This document shows, piece after piece, positions 19,363-27,846 of a DNA stretch of 64,000 nucleotides. How positions within the stretch are numbered: position 1 is the stretch's first letter; every line of letters starts with the position of its first letter. The notes below the pieces were generated by a model that saw only the letters and a program-made list of their open reading frames with translations, did no database searches and was not told the origin of the DNA. The translations under genes were made by a program, and so were the position numbers. The DNA is taken from NCBI RefSeq assembly GCF_018424605.1, contig NZ_QTKT01000007.1, positions 62,001 to 126,000 of the forward strand, in the 5' to 3' direction. The stretch comes from Marinobacter lipolyticus (GTDB lineage: Bacteria > Pseudomonadota > Gammaproteobacteria > Pseudomonadales > Oleiphilaceae).

Positions 19363-19544
19363 TCAAACGCTCCGAGAGAAAAAGGTTGATACCACGAACC
19401 AGCAAACATATACGCAATAAACGTGAATACGGTTCTCCACCCGGTTAACAGCATCCGGACACCGCAGCGGTATCGAACCCGGTAACGAATCTGCGATACT
19501 CCCTCTATGCTGTCAAAGAACGATCCAGCCAGGGAAACCTGCCA

Positions 19545-20537
19545 ATGACACACCCCAAGCTGACTGACCGTTTCGGCCGCACCGTCGATTACGTTCGCCT
19601 GTCCGTTACCGATCGCTGCGATTTTCGCTGTGTTTATTGCATGGCGGAGGAAATGACGTTTCTGCCTCGCCAGCAGATACTGAGCCTGGAAGAGATCGCC
19701 CGTGTTGCAAGAGCCTTTGTCTCCCTGGGCACGGAAAAGATCCGGCTTACCGGGGGGGAGCCCCTGGTGCGCAGAGACATACTTGAACTGGTCAAGGAAA
19801 TTGGCGCTTACAACCTGCGCGATTTTGCCATGACGACCAATGGGAGCCAACTGCCGACCATGGCGGAGCCGTTGCGCAAAGCCGGGCTCAAACGGCTGAA
19901 TATCAGCCTGGATTCCCTGGACCCAGAAAAATTCAGTCGCATTACCCGCACGGGTAGTCTGTCCCGGGTCCTTGAGGGCATTGATGCCGCCAAAGCCGCC
20001 GGCTTTGAGGGTATAAAGCTCAATACCGTGGTCATGAAAGGTGGCAACGATCAGGAGGTGCCGGACCTGGTGGAGTTTGCCCGCCGCAAAAACGTGGACA
20101 TCACGTTTATCGAAGAAATGCCATTGGGCGAGATTTCAGAACATGACCGGGGGTTGGTGCTTTGCACCAGTGATGAAGTTCGCGGCATTATCGGCCGGTG
20201 CCATCAACTGACCCCCACTCCCGAGGACTCTGGCGGACCTGCCCGTTACTACCGCATGGCGGACAGCGATATCCGGGTCGGTTTCATATCGCCCCATTCC
20301 CACAATTTCTGCGCCACCTGTAACCGGGTCCGGGTGACGGTGGAAGGCCGCCTGTTACTCTGCCTCGGCAACGAGCATTCGGTGGACTTGCGCCACGTGC
20401 TTCGCGCTCATCCGGAGTCGGACCAGCCTCTGCGCCAGGCCATCATTGACGCCATGGACCTGAAGCCGGAGCGCCATCATTTTTCCAGCAATGGCGACGT
20501 TCAGATTCTGCGTTTCATGAACATGACCGGAGGCTGA
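19545..20537 (+). CDS. moaA: GTP 3',8-cyclase MoaA (molybdenum cofactor)
   Basis: A 330-residue radical-SAM enzyme catalysing the first step of molybdopterin synthesis. The SAM-binding cluster is Cys25, Cys29 and Cys32 (CDFRCVYC); the second cluster is [18 protein letters not shown] near residues 260-275; the protein ends in the functional Gly-Gly (MTGG). AGGGAAACC lies ahead of ATG. No other moa genes are adjacent. Its position beside an NsrR-like regulator suggests a copy dedicated to nitrate respiration, but this is inference. Confidence 0.95.
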   Translation: MTHPKLTDRFGRTVDYVRLSVTDRCDFRCVYCMAEEMTFLPRQQILSLEEIARVARAFVSLGTEKIRLTGGEPLVRRDILELVKEIGAYNLRDFAMTTNGSQLPTMAEPLRKAGLKRLNISLDSLDPEKFSRITRTGSLSRVLEGIDAAKAAGFEGIKLNTVVMKGGNDQEVPDLVEFARRKNVDITFIEEMPLGEISEHDRGLVLCTSDEVRGIIGRCHQLTPTPEDSGGPARYYRMADSDIRVGFISPHSHNFCATCNRVRVTVEGRLLLCLGNEHSVDLRHVLRAHPESDQPLRQAIIDAMDLKPERHHFSSNGDVQILRFMNMTGG

Positions 20538-20626
20538 GCTACGTCAGGCCCCGACCTCTCAGAAGCCGACGAAGCCAGCTTCAGCCCAATGGCGCCAGTG
20601 CGCTCTGCCCAGACTATAAAGAAAGT

Positions 20627-20791
20627 TTACAGCGCGTCGGTCAATTCGGTGTGGTCCGTGTGCTCCCAGTCGGTCTGGGCGATGTCGGCGTCGTCTTTCG
20701 CCACTCCCCGCGGCCAGATACGGTCGACCAGTATGCGAGGGCCGTCTGAGCGGGCGGCGCTGTCGTAGGCTCGTTTCAGGCGAATTTCCAT
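20627..20791 (-). pseudogene. Truncated DUF488 (YeaO-like) gene
   Basis: The first ~37 codons ([20 protein letters not shown] through [12 protein letters not shown]) are the conserved N-terminus of DUF488/YeaO proteins, which are normally about 115-120 residues. After that the sequence turns unrelated ([17 protein letters not shown]) and stops at about 54 residues. The WFGHDP-type C-terminal half is missing. It is probably a decayed gene; a functional mini-protein is less likely. Confidence 0.6.
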
Positions 20792-20899
20792 AAATGCTCT
20801 CCCTTGCGTCAACAGATTACTAACCGTGAAACAAAATCCGCTTACATCCGCCACCCTAGCAAACCGCCGGCGAAAAGCCACAAGGCCTATTTATCTGGA

Positions 20900-21119
20900 T
20901 CAACTCCCTGTAAGCCCCATGCCCGGCTTCCCATACCAGTAACCTTTCCAGGGCAGTGCTTCCACCAGCCGCAAGATGGAGCACCCAGGCGCGCCATATC
21001 CGGCAATTCCCACATCAGATCGTAACGCGAGCGGATAACGTGATGGTGCCGCTAAAGCGATACAGCTCGACGCCGCTCGGGTGTGCCAGGCCGCGAAACT
21101 CGCAGTTACCCGTAGGCAG
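20900..21119 (-). pseudogene. Possible decayed coding region of unknown family
   Basis: The minus strand reads as protein-like text in shifting frames: LPTGNCEFRGLAHPSGVELY then RFSGTITLSAR (21119 to about 21018, followed by TGA), and in another frame GAPGCSILRLVEALPWKGYW then YGKPGMGLTGS up to a stop at 20900. Neither piece has a start codon or the whole frame. This could be an inactivated gene or a repeat with coding-like composition. I do not recognise the family. The rest of 20792-21201 shows nothing else. Confidence 0.25.
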
Positions 21120-21201
21120 ACCCTAAAGCCAGACGGTAAATCAGGAGGGCGACCAGGTGCCGGGCTTTCAAAGCTTAAGCGTTTAAGCTCAGCGTTTCAG
21201 A

Positions 21202-21336
21202 TCAGATGAGATCTTCATCCGCTTTTTTGGCCTTGCGGACATCCCGGGCAACGGCCCCGCAAATCACACCCAGCACCACCAGCGTGATCGCGGGCCAGAT
21301 CAGTATGTAGGCTCCGTAAACCAGTTCGTTGGTCAT
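21202..21336 (-). CDS. Small membrane partner of sodium:solute symporter
   Basis: A 44-residue protein (MTNELVYGAYILIWPAITLV at the N-terminus, one hydrophobic span, then a basic and acidic tail RDVRKAKKADEDLI). Its ATG overlaps the stop of the symporter gene by four bases (ATGA), which is strong support for translation. Small single-span accessory proteins of this kind are annotated next to SSS-family symporters in other proteobacteria. It probably helps assembly or stability of the transporter. Confidence 0.75.
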   Translation of the reverse strand: MTNELVYGAYILIWPAITLVVLGVICGAVARDVRKAKKADEDLI

Positions 21337-23009
21337 TTTGCACCCTCCGGAATCATGGCGGAATCGTCGTCTACAGCGCCGCCGTCGTAGTCACCGACCC
21401 GCTGTTTGATCAGGTCGAAATCGAAACGCTCGTTGCTGGCCAGCGACATGACAGTGCAGACCAGCGCACTCGCGCCGTAGGCGGTCAAGGACGCCACCAG
21501 TACCATGTAGTCCCGCAGGAAACCGGTGGCGAAAACCAGCATGGCGATCAGCGTGAGCAACCCGGCCGCAAGCCCGACTGTCTTGCCCAGGAAGCCAAAC
21601 ACCATCATGCCGATCACAACCGCACCGCCAACGGACGCCAAGGCCTCAAACGTCAGCACTGTGAGCCCGGTCATTTCCAGCAACTCGAAACGGGCGACGC
21701 AGAACAGCGCCATGGCCACCACCACGGACCAGGTAAAGGCCGCATTGGTGACCCGTTCCCAGTAACAGCTGACGATCACCGGGAACACAATCGCGCCCCA
21801 CAGCGCACCCACAAAGACCAGCATCACCAGAATATCGAGAGAGAAACTGGCGAACACCAGTCCCGCCACCGTGGCGACGATCATGGTGATACGCCCCACC
21901 AGCATCATCACTTTCGGATTGGGATTATTCCGGGCGATGTTCTTGCCATACACATCCGCCATCATGATGGTCGACAGTGCCGACAAGTCGGAGTCAGCGG
22001 TCGACGACAGCGATCCGATGACCAGTACGAAGAATAGCGCCACAAAGAAGGGCGACAGATAGGTGGAGACCATCTGTGGGATCAGATTGTTCATGTTGCC
22101 ATCGATAGGCTCCATGCCCACCGACAGTGCCATCAGGCCAATCATGCCAAGGCCGATCACAATGGCGCCATAGCCAATGGTGGCCGTTACAAACGTCGAT
22201 TTGATGTGCTTTTCGCGCACCGCGAACAGACGCTGGGAGATGGTCTGGTTACCGATAGCGTAAGCCAGCACCGCCACAAAGAACGGCGCGCCCTGATTCA
22301 TGATGGCGTCTACCGAGAACAGGCTCGCCTGCTCATCCGTCATCCGGCTCAGACCCTCGACCATCACCCCGGTACCGCCGGCTGAAAACAGGACGGCAGG
22401 TATGATAATGATCGCGATGGCCATCAATGCCACCAGCTGGGCAAAATCCGTAAACACCGAGGCCCGGAAACCCGAGGTCAAAGTGTAGGCCAGCACACCG
22501 ATACCGGCGACGATGACACCGGTCTCGAAGGAAAGTGGCGAAAGCACGGACACCAGTGCACCAGCGGCCGTGAAGTTCACCATCAGGCTGATGACACTGC
22601 CCAGAATATTGGAGCCCGCCAGAATCAGTTGGCTGGAGGCCCCATGGCGGGCGTGGATCAGCTCACCCAGGGTGTGGCCATTGGGCGCCAGTTTGCGGAA
22701 CCGGCGACCGAAAGGATAAATAAACAGAATCATCAGGGCACCCCAGAGCCCGTAGTGAATAGGCCCGGACACGCCATAGGTATAGCCGGAGGTGGCCGCC
22801 GCATAGAAGGAAGCCGCCCAGATCCAGGTGGCGGTCATGCTGGCTGCGCCCATGCCAAAACCGACATGGTGCCCGGCAACCATGAAGCCGGAGGTGTCTT
22901 CCCTGTCTTTCCGGATCAGGAGCGTAAGCAGATAGGTACCGCCGTAAAAGGCGGCCAGAAGCAACAATACCGTGATTGTTGAAAATTGGGTAAAGCCAGT
23001 GTCGTTCAA
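21333..23009 (-). CDS. Sodium:solute symporter (SSS) family protein
   Basis: A polytopic inner-membrane protein of about 558 residues with some 13-14 membrane spans. SSS features include GFMVAGHHVGFGMGAASMTATWIWAAS at the N-terminus, GASSQLILAGSNILGSVI, YTLTSGFRASVFTDFAQ and SSTADSDLSALSTIMMADVY, the last two being characteristic. The substrate cannot be assigned. ACGAGG lies seven bases before a TTG at 23009, preferred over a second TTG at 23036. It is co-translated with the 44-residue protein downstream. Confidence 0.85.
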   Translation of the reverse strand: MNDTGFTQFSTITVLLLLAAFYGGTYLLTLLIRKDREDTSGFMVAGHHVGFGMGAASMTATWIWAASFYAAATSGYTYGVSGPIHYGLWGALMILFIYPFGRRFRKLAPNGHTLGELIHARHGASSQLILAGSNILGSVISLMVNFTAAGALVSVLSPLSFETGVIVAGIGVLAYTLTSGFRASVFTDFAQLVALMAIAIIIIPAVLFSAGGTGVMVEGLSRMTDEQASLFSVDAIMNQGAPFFVAVLAYAIGNQTISQRLFAVREKHIKSTFVTATIGYGAIVIGLGMIGLMALSVGMEPIDGNMNNLIPQMVSTYLSPFFVALFFVLVIGSLSSTADSDLSALSTIMMADVYGKNIARNNPNPKVMMLVGRITMIVATVAGLVFASFSLDILVMLVFVGALWGAIVFPVIVSCYWERVTNAAFTWSVVVAMALFCVARFELLEMTGLTVLTFEALASVGGAVVIGMMVFGFLGKTVGLAAGLLTLIAMLVFATGFLRDYMVLVASLTAYGASALVCTVMSLASNERFDFDLIKQRVGDYDGGAVDDDSAMIPEGAK

Positions 23010-23359
23010 ATCACAACCTCGTTTTCGAAACAACAAACGTCCGCCGCGGCCCGAAGCGTAAAGCTTGGCCAGCAGGGGGGCGGGTGCAAGAAAATGTCGC
23101 GTTCAGGCAGCGATGCGGCCCCTGAGAGGGTCGGCTGAAACAGGTGCCCTGGCGAAGAATTGGAAGTTGCTAAGGAAAGCTGAGGTGGGGCAAAAGCCCG
23201 CCGAGATCTTTAGATGTCATCGTATTTTTCATCCTCTTAACCAGAAGCCATGCAAGCCAGATGAGAGAGCGCAAGACCATACGCAAAAACCCACCCGGAG
23301 TCCAGTCATTAGAGGACGTAAGATTAGCATGCAACACAGGTTGCACTTAATGTGCGGAA
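23010..23359. other. Intergenic region between symporter and hemN
   Basis: About 350 bases without a supported gene. It should hold the symporter promoter and the end of the hemN transcript. The only structure I see is a small inverted repeat, TGCAAC-ACAG-GTTGCA at 23329-23344, downstream of hemN, without a T-run. A plus-strand frame (23065-23367) lacks a ribosome-binding site and any recognisable domain. Confidence 0.4.
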
Positions 23360-24769
23360 TCAGATAATCCGCGAGAACCGCTGGCTCGCGCCTTCCTTCC
23401 GGTAAAGGTCGAAGATCTGGCAAATGGCGCGGATCAGCAGGCGGCCTGCCGGCAGAACCTGCAGCGTCTGACCATCGTCGGCGATCAGCTCGTCGCGAAT
23501 CATCGGCTTCAGGCGCCGAAGCTCGTCGGTGAAATAGCAGTCCAGGTTTTCGCCCCGCTCATTGGCAAACTGCTGGCGATCGAGGCGGAACTGACAAATC
23601 AACTGGCCAATAACCCACCGCCGGATGCGGTCATCCCGGGTCAGGTTCACGCCCTTGGTGATGGCCAGCTGACCGGCATCGATGGCCGCTTCCCAGGACG
23701 GCAGATCATGATTGTTCTGGAAATAGGCATCGTCGGTCTGGCCAATGGCAGACACGCCGAGCGACACCAGGTCGCAATCGGAATGGGTGGTGTATCCCTG
23801 AAAATTGCGGTGCAGGCGACCTTGCCGCTGGGCGACCGCGAGACTGTCATCCGGTTTGGCAAAGTGGTCCATGCCAATGTATTCGTAACCCGCCTCCAGC
23901 AAACGGTTGATGGTGTTGTGGAGAATGGTCAGTTTCTGCTGCGGACTCGGCAGCGTATCGGCCTGAATGCGGGTCTGGGGGTAGAACCGATCCGGCAAGT
24001 GCGCGTAACTGAACACCGAAAGCCGGTCGGGCGACATCGCAATGACCGCCTCCAGAGTTTGCGCGAAACTTTCCGGAGTCTGGTGTGGCAGGCCGTAGAT
24101 CAGATCCAGGTTGATGGAGCGGAAGCCAAGGCGACGGGCCTCCTCCAGTACGGCTTCGGTCATGGCCCGGGGCTGAATCCGGTTGACCGCTTTCTGCACC
24201 TGGGGATTCACATCCTGCACCCCGAGGCTGATCCGATTGAAACCCAGATCCCAGAGGGTTGACAGCGTGTCCTGATCCACCTCACGGGGGTCAATCTCCA
24301 CGCTGTAATCCCGCTCTTCGTCCCGCTGCAGCCGGAACAGGTCAGCGTATCCAGCCATCAGATGCTCCATGACATCCTTCGGCAGGAAGGTCGGCGTACC
24401 GCCGCCCCAGTGCAGCTGCTTGACGGGCCGGTCGGTGCCGAATAACCGGGACTGGATGGCGGCTTCTTTCAGAACTCGCTCTACATAGGGCATTGCCTTG
24501 TCGCGCTTTTTGGTGATGACCTTGTTGCAGGCGCAGTAGTAACAGAGGTGCGCACAAAAAGGCAGGTGGGTATACAGCGACAACGGGCGGGCGCTGGCCT
24601 TGCTGCGGGCTGCCGCCTGCACCATGTCTTCGATCGGGTAATGCTGGTGGAACTCTACCGCTGTGGGGTAAGAGGTGTAACGCGGACCACTCAGATCGTA
24701 GCGACGGATCAGCGCGTCGTCCCAGGCAAACTGCGGGAGGGTTGAGGCGCGTGGGGAACTGGAAAGCAT
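23360..24769 (-). CDS. hemN: Oxygen-independent coproporphyrinogen III oxidase
   Basis: A radical-SAM enzyme of about 469 residues that converts coproporphyrinogen III to protoporphyrinogen IX without oxygen. The SAM cluster is in the HLPFCAHLCYYCACNK stretch (C-x3-C-x2-C plus a fourth cysteine), and the N-terminal YDLSGPRYTSYPTAVEF is the HemN signature. The frame allows ATG starts at 24820, 24802 and 24769. The FNR-type box centred at 24853.5 would place a class II promoter start near 24812, which favours 24802 or 24769. I chose 24769, closest to the usual N-terminus. Confidence 0.92.
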   Translation of the reverse strand: MLSSSPRASTLPQFAWDDALIRRYDLSGPRYTSYPTAVEFHQHYPIEDMVQAAARSKASARPLSLYTHLPFCAHLCYYCACNKVITKKRDKAMPYVERVLKEAAIQSRLFGTDRPVKQLHWGGGTPTFLPKDVMEHLMAGYADLFRLQRDEERDYSVEIDPREVDQDTLSTLWDLGFNRISLGVQDVNPQVQKAVNRIQPRAMTEAVLEEARRLGFRSINLDLIYGLPHQTPESFAQTLEAVIAMSPDRLSVFSYAHLPDRFYPQTRIQADTLPSPQQKLTILHNTINRLLEAGYEYIGMDHFAKPDDSLAVAQRQGRLHRNFQGYTTHSDCDLVSLGVSAIGQTDDAYFQNNHDLPSWEAAIDAGQLAITKGVNLTRDDRIRRWVIGQLICQFRLDRQQFANERGENLDCYFTDELRRLKPMIRDELIADDGQTLQVLPAGRLLIRAICQIFDLYRKEGASQRFSRII

Positions 24770-24846
24770 AGTCGGAGCCCTGAACGTTGGAAGCATGGTC
24801 ATAGCGGAATTGCCGGGCATGGTATGGCAATCGGGCCGGCCGCTTC

Positions 24847-24860
24847 TTGATGCGGATCAG
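24847..24860. promoter_or_regulatory. FNR/ANR-type box upstream of hemN
   Basis: TTGAT-GCGG-ATCAG matches the FNR consensus TTGAT-N4-ATCAA at 9 of 10 specified positions. It is in the right place to activate hemN under low oxygen. It also lies about 150 bases upstream of the divergent photolyase-family gene. Confidence 0.75.
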
Positions 24861-25010
24861 ATCTTTGCGCACTGGACGTGATCAACACCTGACCTGAACC
24901 ACCCCAGTGCCTTTGGCGTACTCTGATTACCCCTTTTGGGGAATCCTCGGTGTGGCCGCCAACCTCACTGCCCTGCATGCCCGCAATCAAAACGGAGCTC
25001 TGTTTCTGCC

Positions 25011-26543
25011 ATGGCAAACCTGATCCTGATCCTCGGCGACCAGCTGACCACCGACATCAGCGCCCTCGATAATGCGGACCGCAAACACGACACGGTGGTG
25101 ATGGCCGAAGTCCACGATGAGGCCAGTTACACCAATCACCACAAGAAAAAGCTGGTGCTGCTGTTCAGTGCCATGCGCCATTTCGCCCGTGCACTGCAAG
25201 CGGATGGCTGGCAGGTTCACTACCACCGGTACGATCCGGACAACGACGCCAGAAATCTGGAAGCGGTTGTCGCAGGCCAGCTCGCGCGCACCGGGGCTGA
25301 CCGGGTGATCACCACCGAATGTGGCGAGTGGCGTCTGCACGAGCAGATCAGCCAGTGGCATGAACGGCTGGGGGTTGCGGTGGAAATACGCCCGGATCGC
25401 CGCTTTATAGCCAGCAAGCAGGAATTCGCCGACTGGGCCGAAGGCCGCAAACAGTTACGGATGGAATTCTTCTACCGCGAGATGCGCAAAAAAACCGGTT
25501 TGCTGATGACCGCCGAGGGCGGCCCCGAGGGTGGTCACTGGAACTTTGACGCGGACAATCGCCGTAAGTGGACCGGCAAGCCATCCGCTCCGGCGCCCTT
25601 TCGAGTGGAGCCGGACACGGTGACGAGGGAGGTGATCGACCTGGTGGACGAGCATTTTGGCGACCATTTCGGCACCACGGCGGATTTCCACTTTGCGGTG
25701 ACCCATGAAGAGGCCGAGCAGGCGCTGCAGTATTTCATCGATTTCGCACTGCCGTGCTTCGGTGATTTTCAGGATGCCATGTCTGATGACGAGGACTGGC
25801 TGTTCCACTCCATTCTCTCTCCCTACATCAATTGCGGCCTGCTGGACCCGTTGGCGGTGTGCGAGGCGGCCGCACAGGCCTGGTACGCCGGGCGCGCACC
25901 CATCAATGCGGTGGAGGGGTTTATCCGCCAGATCCTGGGTTGGCGGGAATTTGTACGGGGTATCTACTGGTTGCACATGCCGGATTACGCCAGCGAGAAC
26001 CGACTTGGCAACACCCGGGCCCTGCCCTGGTTCTACTGGACCGGGGATACAAAGATGCGGTGCATGCACAAGGCCATTGATGCCACCCGCCGCAACGCCT
26101 ATGCCCACCACATCCAGCGGCTGATGGTAACCGGCAACTTCGCCCTGCTGGCCGGCGTCAAACCCGAGGAAATCTGCGACTGGTACCTCGCGGTCTACGC
26201 CGATGCCTATGACTGGGTGGAACTGCCCAACGTTCTGGGCATGGTCATGCACGCGGACGGCGGCTACCTGGGCTCCAAGCCCTACGCCGCCAGTGGCAAG
26301 TACATCAATCGCATGTCGGATCACTGCAAGCACTGCCACTACAACGTCAACAAATCCACTGACGAAGACGCCTGCCCGTTTAATGCCCTGTACTGGCATT
26401 TTATTGACCGCCACCGGGAGGATTTCGCCAGCAACCCCCGCATGGGCATGATGTACCGCAACTGGGAGCGACAGAAGCCTGCCCAGCGCTCCGCCTTGCT
26501 GCAACGGGCGGAGCGTTTGTTGGGGAACATTGAAAAGCTGTAA
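25011..26543 (+). CDS. Iron-sulfur photolyase/cryptochrome (FeS-BCP type)
   Basis: A 510-residue protein of the iron-sulfur bacterial cryptochrome and photolyase family; members repair (6-4) photoproducts with light. The antenna domain is N-terminal (MANLILILGDQLT); the C-terminal half is the helical FAD domain (VEGFIRQILGWREFVRGIYW). The four cluster cysteines are present at 351, 439, 442 and 455 (CKHC, EDACPFN), nearly the same positions as in Agrobacterium PhrB. The start is the ATG at 25011; the frame is open further upstream but the family N-terminus begins here. It is divergent from hemN. Confidence 0.9.
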   Translation: MANLILILGDQLTTDISALDNADRKHDTVVMAEVHDEASYTNHHKKKLVLLFSAMRHFARALQADGWQVHYHRYDPDNDARNLEAVVAGQLARTGADRVITTECGEWRLHEQISQWHERLGVAVEIRPDRRFIASKQEFADWAEGRKQLRMEFFYREMRKKTGLLMTAEGGPEGGHWNFDADNRRKWTGKPSAPAPFRVEPDTVTREVIDLVDEHFGDHFGTTADFHFAVTHEEAEQALQYFIDFALPCFGDFQDAMSDDEDWLFHSILSPYINCGLLDPLAVCEAAAQAWYAGRAPINAVEGFIRQILGWREFVRGIYWLHMPDYASENRLGNTRALPWFYWTGDTKMRCMHKAIDATRRNAYAHHIQRLMVTGNFALLAGVKPEEICDWYLAVYADAYDWVELPNVLGMVMHADGGYLGSKPYAASGKYINRMSDHCKHCHYNVNKSTDEDACPFNALYWHFIDRHREDFASNPRMGMMYRNWERQKPAQRSALLQRAERLLGNIEKL

Positions 26544-26617
26544 CCTTAAGCGGTTCAGGCCCTGCTAAACTGAGTCCCATTATCATCCACTTATCGGATG
26601 CAGTCTGTGGATCTGGC

Positions 26618-27835
26618 ATGCAAGGACTCCTGAAACCCTTATACACCGCCGCATTGCTTCTGGCCGCCTGGCCGACCGCAGCGGACCTTCACCTCTACAC
26701 CTTTAACGCGCCGCCCTACCAGATTGTTGAGAGCGACAGCGCACTGGGCACCATCGTGCGTGGTGAAACCGTGGACACGGTGGTCTGCAGCGCCGGGCTG
26801 GCCGGGTCGGTGGTCATCATCAAGGCGGCGCCCCAGAACCGGTCGGTACACTCCCTTCGCCGCAACCTGATTGACGGTTACTTCGCCATCGATTCCTCTG
26901 ATGAGCTGGACAAAGTCGGCACCCGCACGGCGCCCATCGCCCTTGAGAAGTGGTACTTTTTCTCCGCGGAACAGGGCGTCGATCCCCACACCGCACGGAT
27001 CGGGGTGGTCAGCGGCAGTAACGAGGAGCTGTGGCTGAAAAACAACGGCTACGACGTCTTTCTCAGTGTCTCGAACGTCGAGCAACTGAACGCCCTGCTG
27101 CGCCGCGGGCGAATCGACACGGCGCTATTGGACAGCCGCGTTATGGAAACGCTGAACAGTGGGGCCGCGCAGCTGACCCTGCATCGCCAGTTCCTGCGCT
27201 ACGCCCCCCTGCATATGTATTTCAGCGAAGCCTTTGCTGCCAACCACGCCGAATTTGTGGCCGACTTCAACCGCTTCATTCCGGATTGCGTGGAGAGTGG
27301 GTTCGCCCTGAATCCCCATGAAACCGAACTGATCGGTGGCCAGGCCAAGCTGCTGTTCGATGACCTGCGATCGCGGCTCAATCTGCGGGAGGCCATACGG
27401 CTGGGACCGCGGGTTGATTCGTTTGCGGACATTCTGACCCTCGATACCAAATGGCAGGCCTTGTCGCCTCAGGCAGCGCCGGCACTGGCCGAAGACATCC
27501 TGCGCCTGACAGCATCGGAGCAACTGGCGGCCTGGCAGGCGCGGCAGGAGGGCCTGGTAACGGAGGCCATGGTCATCAACAATCTCGGTACACTGGTTGC
27601 CATGAGCCGGCTGACGTCGGATTACTGGCAGGGCGACGAACCCAAGTTCCAGCAGATGGCGGATGGCAGCGGTCGTACGTTGTACCTCTCCCCCATTCGC
27701 TATGACACCTCTACCCGACGGTTCCAAGTGATCGCCAGCACGCCAATCCTTTCGGCTGAAACCGGTAAGCTGGAGGGTGTTCTCGCGGTCGGCCTGGATG
27801 TGGAAGAAGCGCTGTCGCGCCTCGATCGGAACTAG
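26618..27835 (+). CDS. Periplasmic SBP-like protein with Cache-like C-terminus
   Basis: A 405-residue exported protein (signal peptide to about residue 22, ...AAWPTAA). The first part resembles family-3 solute-binding domains (LHLYTFNAPPYQI, then GYFAIDSSDELDKVGTRTAP and IGVVSGSNEELWLKNNGYDV). Residues from about 300 onwards look like a Cache sensor domain (LVTEAMVINNLGTLVAMSRL, then VIASTPILSAETGKLEGVLA). There is no membrane anchor or output domain after it, so the protein seems to be free in the periplasm. The function is unknown; it might present a ligand to a partner sensor. Confidence 0.65.
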   Translation: MQGLLKPLYTAALLLAAWPTAADLHLYTFNAPPYQIVESDSALGTIVRGETVDTVVCSAGLAGSVVIIKAAPQNRSVHSLRRNLIDGYFAIDSSDELDKVGTRTAPIALEKWYFFSAEQGVDPHTARIGVVSGSNEELWLKNNGYDVFLSVSNVEQLNALLRRGRIDTALLDSRVMETLNSGAAQLTLHRQFLRYAPLHMYFSEAFAANHAEFVADFNRFIPDCVESGFALNPHETELIGGQAKLLFDDLRSRLNLREAIRLGPRVDSFADILTLDTKWQALSPQAAPALAEDILRLTASEQLAAWQARQEGLVTEAMVINNLGTLVAMSRLTSDYWQGDEPKFQQMADGSGRTLYLSPIRYDTSTRRFQVIASTPILSAETGKLEGVLAVGLDVEEALSRLDRN

Positions 27836-27846
27836 CCGGACACCCG

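Noticed and set aside
23065..23367. Plus-strand 100-codon frame in the symporter-hemN gap
   Set aside because: No ribosome-binding site, no hydrophobic or domain pattern, unlike the codon use of the neighbours.
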